64,000 nucleotides of DNA from AP-15 sp963716115. GTDB taxonomy: Bacteria; Pseudomonadota; Alphaproteobacteria; ATCC43930; CGMCC-115725. The translations under genes and the position numbers were made by a program. The stretch's first letter is position 1. Every line of letters begins with the position of its first letter. Shown in pieces: positions 58,703 to 64,000 of the stretch. The notes beneath the pieces are model-generated. The model did not search any database. It was not told where the DNA came from and worked only from the letters and a program-made list of their open reading frames with translations. Location of the stretch: positions 62,001 through 126,000 of the forward strand of contig CAVQSZ010000021.1 of NCBI GenBank assembly GCA_963716115.1, given 5' to 3'.

Positions 58703-60280
58703 ATGCTTGCGACCGGCGCGCCAATCGGCCGCGCGAGCGCGGCCCCGACACCCCCGACCGGCGCGACGCGAGGGATGCCGGCCTGGGCGAGGACGCCCAC
58801 CGGCGGCGTCGCGCTGCTGATATTCGCGAGCTTTCTCGCCAGGCTCGCATTCGCGTGGGCGCTCGGCCTCGGGATCGACGAGAGCTACATGGTCGCGGCC
58901 GGGCGCGAATGGCAGCTGAGCTACTTCGACCATCCGCCGCTGGCGTGGTGGCTGGCCTGGGGGGCGGCGCACCTCTTCGGCAGCGAGGCCGCGGTGGTTG
59001 TGCGGCTGCCGTTCATCCTTTTGTTCGCGCTGACGACATGGCTGATGTACCGCGTGACGGCGGCGCTGTTCGGCGCGTCGGCCGGGTTGTGGGCGGCGGT
59101 CGTGCTGAATCTGGCGCCGGAATTCGGGATTACCGCCGCGACCTGGGTGTTGCCGGACGGGCCGCTGTTCGCGGCGCTGCTCGGGGCCGCCCTTTGCCTG
59201 ATCGCGGCGCTGAGGGCGCAGGGCCGCGCGGCCTGGGGCTGGTGGCTCGGCGCGGGCGTCTGCGCCGGGCTGGCGCTGCTGTCGAAATACTCCGCCGCGC
59301 TGACCATCGCCGGGGCCGTCATCTTCCTCTCGACCGAGCCGGTGGGCCGGCGCTGGCTGCGCCGCCCGCAGCCCTATGCCGCGGGCCTCGTCGCCGTCGC
59401 GGTGTTTCTGCCGGTCCTGGTCTGGAACGCGAGGCACGGCTGGGTCTCGTTCCTGTTCCAGGGCGGGCGGGCCGGCGGCAAATTCGCCCCGCTCGGCCCG
59501 CTCGCGATGACCGCCGGCGCGGCGGCGTTTGTGCTGCCCTGGCTGTGGCTGCCGTTGGTCTGGTGCGGCCTTGGCGCGCTGCGGCGCGGGCCGGCGGACC
59601 CGCCGCGCTGGCTCTTCCTCTGCCTCGCGGCGCCGCCGATCGTCTTCTTCACGGTGGTCTCGCTGTGGAGCCACATCCTGTTCCACTGGACGGCGCCGGG
59701 CTATCTGATGCTGACGCCGCTGCTCGGCGAGGCCGTCGCCCGCCGCCTCGGCTCCCGGCTGGTTCGGCTGTGGCTCGCCGCGACCGCCGTCTTTGTCGTC
59801 GCCGGCCTTGGTTTTGTCGCGGCCGAGGTGCGGCTCGGCTGGCTCGCGGGAGCGGTGGCGAGCCTCGCGCCCGGCAAGGACCCGAATGTCGACGCGGTCG
59901 ACTGGACCTCGCTGCGCACCGACCTCGAAGCCCGCGGCCTCCTCGGCCGGCCGGGGCTCGTGGTCGCCGCCACCCGCTGGCTCGACGCCGGCAAGATCGA
60001 TTACGCGCTCGAAGGACGGGTTCCGGTCATCTGCCTTGGTCCCGACCCTCGGCAATACGGGCTGATCGCGCCGGTCGGCGACCATGCCGGCGAGGATGTC
60101 CTGATCGTCGCCCCGAAGAGCTCGCTCGACGGCATCCGGGCGCAATTCGGGACGATGTTCGATGCGATCGAGCCGCTGGCCCCGTCGGCGGTGCTGCATG
60201 CCGGGCACGAGGCGATGGCGCTGCCGATGTATATCGGCCGCCGGCTGCGCCGGGTCAGCGCCCCGGCGGATAGCCCTTGA
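58703..60280 (+). CDS. GT39-family membrane glycosyltransferase (ArnT/PMT-like)
   Basis: 525 residues from ATG 58703 (start weakly marked; ATG 58772 is an alternative). Multi-pass integral membrane protein with the GT-C acidic motif LGIDESYMVAAGREWQLSYF, a DHPPLAWWLAW loop, and at least 10 hydrophobic helices (for example AGLALLSKYSAALTIAGAVI). The end is a periplasmic domain. It transfers a sugar from a polyprenyl phosphate to a lipid or protein acceptor; which one is not known. It is tail-to-tail with a second GT39 gene, overlapping 26 bases (60255-60280). Confidence 0.9.
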   Translation: MLATGAPIGRASAAPTPPTGATRGMPAWARTPTGGVALLIFASFLARLAFAWALGLGIDESYMVAAGREWQLSYFDHPPLAWWLAWGAAHLFGSEAAVVVRLPFILLFALTTWLMYRVTAALFGASAGLWAAVVLNLAPEFGITAATWVLPDGPLFAALLGAALCLIAALRAQGRAAWGWWLGAGVCAGLALLSKYSAALTIAGAVIFLSTEPVGRRWLRRPQPYAAGLVAVAVFLPVLVWNARHGWVSFLFQGGRAGGKFAPLGPLAMTAGAAAFVLPWLWLPLVWCGLGALRRGPADPPRWLFLCLAAPPIVFFTVVSLWSHILFHWTAPGYLMLTPLLGEAVARRLGSRLVRLWLAATAVFVVAGLGFVAAEVRLGWLAGAVASLAPGKDPNVDAVDWTSLRTDLEARGLLGRPGLVVAATRWLDAGKIDYALEGRVPVICLGPDPRQYGLIAPVGDHAGEDVLIVAPKSSLDGIRAQFGTMFDAIEPLAPSAVLHAGHEAMALPMYIGRRLRRVSAPADSP

Positions 60281-61772
60281 AATCGCGCGCCACGGAGAGC
60301 GTGTAGCGGCGCTCGGCCCCCGGCCCGGTCGGGACCGCGATCTCCCCGAGCCGGTCGATCGCGGCGAAGCTCGGCCGCATCTCGGCGACGAGATGGTGCG
60401 CCGAGACCAGCAGAAAGCTGTCGCCCTGGTATTTGCCCAGGCCGTTGGTCAGATCCCACTGATCCTTGATATGGCTCGTCAATTGCCACTTGGCGGCATC
60501 GAAGGGGTGCGGGCGCACGTAATAGATCAGGGCGGCGAGGGTCTCGCGGTCGTCGGCCAGGAGCTTTAGCCCGGGATGCGCCTTCAGCGCCGCCCCGACC
60601 GCGGCGCCGAGGGCGCGCCAGCCGCGCAGCTGATGCAGCGCGTCGTATTTGGCGGGCGGCTCGATCCCGAACGCCGCCAGCGCGCCGTAGCCGGCGAACA
60701 ACGCGCCGGCGACCGCGAGGTGGAGCGCGACCGAGAAGACCACGACCCAGCGCCAGCCGCGCCGGATCAGCCAGGCGACGACCAGCACCGTCGCCGAGAC
60801 ATAGGCGGGTGCGGCCCAGTTGGCGTGGGCGCGCGACAACAGGCTCACCGCCAGCATCATCGCCAGGGTCGGCAGCGCGAAGACGGCGAGGAAGCGGGCC
60901 GGCGGCTCGGCGAGCGCGCGCGGCGTCGCGGTCAGCCATAAGAGGCCGGCGAAGAACAGCGGCCCGAACACCGCGAATTGCGAGAGGAAGAATTCGAGAA
61001 AGGCCTCGGGATGAAACAGCGGACCGCCGAGCTCGGCGTTGTCCCGCGTGTGCAGATAGCTGACAAAGCCGTTCTGCCAGTTCCACCAGAAATTCGGCGA
61101 ATAGACCAGGAGCGCGACCAGCACGGCCGCGAGCAGCGCCGGCAGATGGCGGCGCTCGGACCGGTCGAGCAACGCCAGGCCGAGCGCCGAGGCGAGCCAA
61201 TAGGCCATCGCGTATTTCGCCAGCAGCCCGAGCCCGGCGGCGAGCCCGACGGCCAGCCACCAGCCGCGCCCGCCCGCTTCGCGCGCCCGGATCAAGGCGT
61301 AGAGGGCGGCGGCCCAGCACAGCAGCAGCGGCGCGTCGGTCGAGATCACAAAGGCCGAGACCGACGCCCCCGGCAGGCTCGCGAAGGCGAGCGCCGACCA
61401 GAACCCGACCCGGCGGTCGTAGAGCCTTGTACCGATTGCGTAGACGAAGACCGCGGCGCCGGCGTCGAGCAGCGGCGCCGACAGCCGGACCGCGAATTCG
61501 CCGTCGCCGAAGAGCCCGGTCGTCAGCGCGATCAGCCACGCCACGAGCGGCGGCTTCGAATAATAGCCGAACGCCGGATGCCTGGCCCAGAACCAGTATT
61601 GCGCCTCGTCGGGATAAAGGTCGGCCGGCTGCGCCGCCAGCCACAGGAGCCGCAGCAGGGTGATCGCGGCCACGCAGGCGAGCATCGCCGTCGCCGGCGA
61701 GCCGGCGAGCCGCAGCCGCGCCGCCGGGACCGCCGTCGCCGTCCGCCCGCCGATCATGCGCCGGTCGTTCAA
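60255..61772 (-). CDS. GT39-family membrane glycosyltransferase (ArnT/PMT-like), second copy
   Basis: 505 residues. The same layout as the convergent gene: YPDEAQYWFWARHPAFGYYS KPPLVAWLIALT acid-rich first loop, PGASVSAFVISTDAPLLLCW, LAKYAMAYWLASALGLALLD, and a C-terminal domain with a conserved DDRETLAALIYYVRPHP. It is only modestly similar by eye to the first copy, so an old duplication. It probably modifies cell-surface lipids or polysaccharides. Confidence 0.92.
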   Translation of the reverse strand: MNDRRMIGGRTATAVPAARLRLAGSPATAMLACVAAITLLRLLWLAAQPADLYPDEAQYWFWARHPAFGYYSKPPLVAWLIALTTGLFGDGEFAVRLSAPLLDAGAAVFVYAIGTRLYDRRVGFWSALAFASLPGASVSAFVISTDAPLLLCWAAALYALIRAREAGGRGWWLAVGLAAGLGLLAKYAMAYWLASALGLALLDRSERRHLPALLAAVLVALLVYSPNFWWNWQNGFVSYLHTRDNAELGGPLFHPEAFLEFFLSQFAVFGPLFFAGLLWLTATPRALAEPPARFLAVFALPTLAMMLAVSLLSRAHANWAAPAYVSATVLVVAWLIRRGWRWVVVFSVALHLAVAGALFAGYGALAAFGIEPPAKYDALHQLRGWRALGAAVGAALKAHPGLKLLADDRETLAALIYYVRPHPFDAAKWQLTSHIKDQWDLTNGLGKYQGDSFLLVSAHHLVAEMRPSFAAIDRLGEIAVPTGPGAERRYTLSVARDFKGYPPGR

Positions 61773-61960
61773 TTCGGGGCGATCAGCGTGGCTGCGGGGA
61801 AATAAGTTCTGTACCGGCCGACATCGCGAGTGATCAGCATGGACCTGGATACCACGGCATGCCGCCGAGGAAGAAATGCGGCGACACTCGCGTCTTGACG
61901 CCGCCCGCCAAGCGATATTTCTGAAAGGCCTTCGCCGCGAGAAAGAGCGCCGGGCGCGGG
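61769..61960 (-). pseudogene. VapC PIN-domain toxin, C-terminal relic with frameshift
   Basis: Reading minus strand, PRPALFLAAKAFQKYRLAGG followed by VKTRVSPHFFLGG in one frame, then HAVVSRSMLITRDVGRYRTY and FPAATLIAP in another, matches the C-terminal half of VapC toxins (LITRD with the last acids, YRTYFP end). The N-terminal half with the first catalytic acids is missing, and the frames are broken at about 61850. It is a decayed toxin next to a serine recombinase. Confidence 0.7.
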
Positions 61961-62042
61961 ATCGCGGCGTTCGATCAGCACATCCCTCTCAGTCGAGCTC
62001 AGCGAGGGATGCGCCGCAGCTCGGCCTCTTGGCGGGCCTCGC

Positions 62043-62654
62043 TCATCGCCCGCCCCCGGCTTGCGTCTTGCCCCCGGCTTCGGCCTCGTCGAGCACGCGG
62101 TAGACGCTGGCGCGGCCGAGGCCTAGGCGGCGGGCGATCTGCGGCCGCGACAGCCCCTCGGCGCGCAACGCCAGGATTTCGTCGAGCCGGCGGCGCACGG
62201 TCGGCTGGCGGCCCTTGTACTTGCCCTCGGCCTTGGCCTTGGCGATGCCGGCGCGCTGGCGGTCGAGCATGACCTCGCGCTCGAACTGCGCCATCGCCCC
62301 GAACATCGACAGCATGGCGCGCCCGGAGGGGGTGCGGGTGTCGATCGTGTTGCCGCCGAAATCGAGGACCACCAGACCCGCGCCCTTCTCTTCGAGGCGG
62401 CCGATCAGCGCCCACAGATCGATCACCGACCGCGCGAGCCGATCGAGCTTGGCGACCACCAGGCAATCGGCGCAGCGGCCCGCCTCGGTCTGCCGCAAAA
62501 AGCGGAACGCGGCTTCGAGCTGCGGCCGCTCGCCCAGCGCCGAGGCGTGCTCGCGGAAAATCTCCTCGCAGCCGGCCGCCTGGAGCGCCGCCGCCTGCGC
62601 CTCGATCCCGGTCGTCTGCTCGCTGGTCGCGGTCCGGGCATAGCCGATCTTCAT
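62043..62654 (-). CDS. Serine recombinase (resolvase/invertase family) lacking the nucleophile Ser
   Basis: 203 residues from ATG 62654. Resolvase fold with VVAKLDRLARSVIDLWALIG (the Arg pair), GRAMLSMFGAMAQFEREVML DRQRAGIAKAKAEGKYKGRQ and a C-terminal helix-turn-helix (LSRPQIARRLGLGRASVYRV). The N-terminus reads MKIGYARTATSEQTTGIEAQ where family members have ARVST or ARTST. The nucleophile position is A9 (GCG), so strand cleavage should fail unless a neighbouring T or S takes over. The host of this gene may have used it as an inverted or resident module with the VapC relic. Confidence 0.83.
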   Translation of the reverse strand: MKIGYARTATSEQTTGIEAQAAALQAAGCEEIFREHASALGERPQLEAAFRFLRQTEAGRCADCLVVAKLDRLARSVIDLWALIGRLEEKGAGLVVLDFGGNTIDTRTPSGRAMLSMFGAMAQFEREVMLDRQRAGIAKAKAEGKYKGRQPTVRRRLDEILALRAEGLSRPQIARRLGLGRASVYRVLDEAEAGGKTQAGGGR

Positions 62655-62658
62655 CGCC

Positions 62659-63015
62659 TCAACCCCACACCACCTTGGCGACAAAGCTCGCGGCCCCGAG
62701 CAGGCCGCCGAGCACTGTGGCGATCGCCAGCGCCGGGGCCAGCCAGCGGTCGCGGTTGAGCTTGGCGGCCTCGGCCAGCAGCTTCAGCTGCTCGGCGGCG
62801 AGCTTGTCGCGGTCGCGGTCGAGCTTGCCGGCCTCGGCGGCGAGCTTGTCGTGCTCGCGGTTCAGCTTGCCGGCCTCGGCGACCAGCTTCAGCTGCTCGG
62901 CGGCGAATTTGTCGCGCTCGGCGACGAATTTGTGGGTTTCGGCGAGGCTGCGATCAATGCGCGCGAGCTGCTCGCGCAGATCGAACGGCGGCGTCGCGCC
63001 AAGGTCTTCGCTCAT
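62659..63015 (-). CDS. Small coiled-coil protein with C-terminal membrane helix
   Basis: 118 residues from ATG 63015 (an in-frame ATG at 63033 would add 6). About residues 25-90 form a long heptad coiled coil built of imperfect repeats (KFAAEQLKLVAEAGKLNREH, DKLAAEAGKLDRDR, DKLAAEQLKLLAEAAKLNRD). A 23-base DNA segment occurs twice, 105 bases apart (62779-62801, 62884-62906). A hydrophobic helix (ALAIATVLGGLLGAASFVA) ends the protein. It overlaps nothing and lies 4 bases before the recombinase start, so may be its operon partner. Function is not known. Confidence 0.7.
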   Translation of the reverse strand: MSEDLGATPPFDLREQLARIDRSLAETHKFVAERDKFAAEQLKLVAEAGKLNREHDKLAAEAGKLDRDRDKLAAEQLKLLAEAAKLNRDRWLAPALAIATVLGGLLGAASFVAKVVWG

Positions 63016-63130
63016 GTTCCGATCATCCTGCATTGCTCCCCGACAACATAGGACGATCGTCTCAAAAATCCAAAAGTATTTATCTGGGACGGACTTCGCG
63101 GCTGTTCCACGCCGTGCCGCATGGGCAGGA

Positions 63131-63364
63131 TCAATCGCCGTGCTCGCCGCGGGTCAGCGACAGCAGCTCGTCGGTCGTCATGCCCGGCCCGGCGGAGCCA
63201 CGCAGCCGGGCGAATTCGCTCTCTCGAAGCGCATGTCGCGCCTTCAGGAACACATACCCATCCCGCGCAAGGTCGAACACGACATCCGATCCCGGCTGCA
63301 GCCCGAGATGGTCGCGCAGTCGCTTGGGGATCGTCGCCTGGCCCTTTGCCGTCATCTTCGACAC
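63131..63364 (-). CDS. AbrB/MazE/SpoVT-type antitoxin or regulator
   Basis: 77 residues from GTG 63364 (VSKMTAKGQATIPKRLRDHL, the family N-terminus; an ATG at 63400 is upstream in frame). The swapped-hairpin DNA-binding fold continues GLQPGSDVVFDLARDGYVFL KA. The C-terminal part would bind a toxin, but no PIN or MazF toxin gene is adjacent, so it is an orphan. It is divergent from ccmF. Confidence 0.82.
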   Translation of the reverse strand: MSKMTAKGQATIPKRLRDHLGLQPGSDVVFDLARDGYVFLKARHALRESEFARLRGSAGPGMTTDELLSLTRGEHGD

Positions 63365-63473
63365 GTCGCCACCGTAATACCCGAATTCAATACCTGGCAT
63401 GCGGCGGATCATCCATCCAAGGTCGGCGACGGCCCCTTGCGGTTTTGACCGCCTCGCTTCATGGTCGGCTTCA

Positions 63474-64000
63474 TGCTGGTGGAGATCGGCCATTTCGCGC
63501 TGGTGCTGGCGCTCCTCGTCGCGGCGGTGCAGGGAACCCTGCCGCTCGCGGGGGCCGGCCGGCGCAGCCCGGCGCTGATGGATGTGGCGCGGCCGGCGGC
63601 GCTCATGCAATTCGGGCTGGTGGCGCTCGCCTTCGCGGTCTTCATGCACGCCCACATCGTGTCCGACTTCTCGGTGCGCAACGTCTTCGAGAACTCGAAC
63701 ACCGCCAAGCCCATGCTTTACAAGGTGACGGGCGTCTGGGGCAGCCACGAGGGCTCGATGCTGCTGTGGGTCTTCATGCTGAGCCTGTTCGGCGGCCTCG
63801 TCGCCCTTCTCGGCCGCGGCCTGCCGGCCGGCCTGCGCGCCCGCGCGCTGGCGATCCAGGGGCTCTTGGGCTTCGGCACGCTCGCCTTCATCCTGTTTAC
63901 CTCGGACCCGTTCGCCCGGCTGTTCCCGGTCCCGGCCGACGGGCGCGACCTCAACCCGCTCTTGCAGGATCCCGGCCTCGCCTTTCATCCGCCGTTTCTT
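63474..64000 (+). CDS. ccmF: Cytochrome c-type biogenesis protein CcmF, N-terminal part
   Basis: Partial at the right edge. Starting MLVEIGHFALVLALLVAAVQ (ATG 63474; 63462 also possible). Several membrane helices follow. The KVTGVWGSHEGSMLLWVFML segment and NPLLQDPGLAFHPPFL are the CcmF hallmarks, the WGSHEGS region being part of the heme-handling WWD-like module. CcmF attaches heme to apocytochromes with CxxCH motifs, such as the CycM-like cytochrome, the HAMP heme sensor and the propeller protein in this window. Confidence 0.93.

Overview
The window is very GC-rich (codon third positions almost all G or C) and gene-dense. It reads as chromosomal DNA of an alphaproteobacterium. Supporting genes are a CycM-like membrane-anchored cytochrome c, kdsB, class 2 pyrD, bfr/bfd, yejAB, ccmF, phaAB, cynS and many amidohydrolase, CaiB and MaoC catabolic genes. 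I cannot fix the order. No rRNA, tRNA, CRISPR array or prophage was recognised.

Layout. 0.1-7.2 kb: an OmpA-type lipoprotein, then a complete RND efflux tripartite set (outer-membrane factor, adaptor, inner-membrane pump). 7.2-10.2 kb (minus): a membrane c-heme/HAMP sensor, a Ser/Thr kinase with a duplicated C-terminal module, and a periplasmic peptidoglycan-binding protein, apparently one operon. 10.3-16.9 kb: catabolic genes (two amidohydrolases, an enolase-superfamily protein, MaoC, CaiB, SDR), interrupted at 12.5-13.1 kb by a scarred toxin-antitoxin region. 17.0-20.1 kb (minus): a small defence-type cluster with lower GC (HNH nuclease, DUF3883 protein, Vsr) next to a remnant of an Eco57I-type methylase. 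20.2-31 kb: bfr/bfd, an LLM oxidoreductase, an S41 protease homologue lacking its catalytic residues, an EEP phosphatase, HAD, pyrD, a DinG-like helicase, TerB and a quinone oxidoreductase. 32-41 kb: a large heme-containing propeller-type secreted protein, an alpha/beta hydrolase, kdsB, cytochrome c, a HisN-type phosphatase, and yejA-yejB without yejEF. 42-46 kb: a methyltransferase and etfB-etfA-hydroxyacyl-CoA dehydrogenase. 46-53 kb: an HNH gene followed by a MITE-like element, a Phd/VapC pair, CaiB, a papain-like amidase between direct repeats, and phaA-phaB. 53.6-57.3 kb: a molybdenum-hydroxylase operon carrying about seven single-base indels. 57-62 kb: pxpA, cynS and two convergent GT39 glycosyltransferases. 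62-64 kb: a VapC relic, a serine recombinase lacking its serine, a coiled-coil membrane protein, an AbrB-type antitoxin and the start of ccmF.

Two themes run through the window. First, short intergenic repeats with terminal inverted repeats occur in several families, and some reach into coding sequence. Second, there are about ten single-base frameshifts in otherwise good genes, seven of them in the molybdenum-hydroxylase operon. They may be real decay or residual assembly error, and the sequence alone cannot decide. The strongest candidates for new biology are the heme sensor-kinase-peptidoglycan operon, the HNH-DUF3883-Vsr cluster and the non-catalytic S41 protein.
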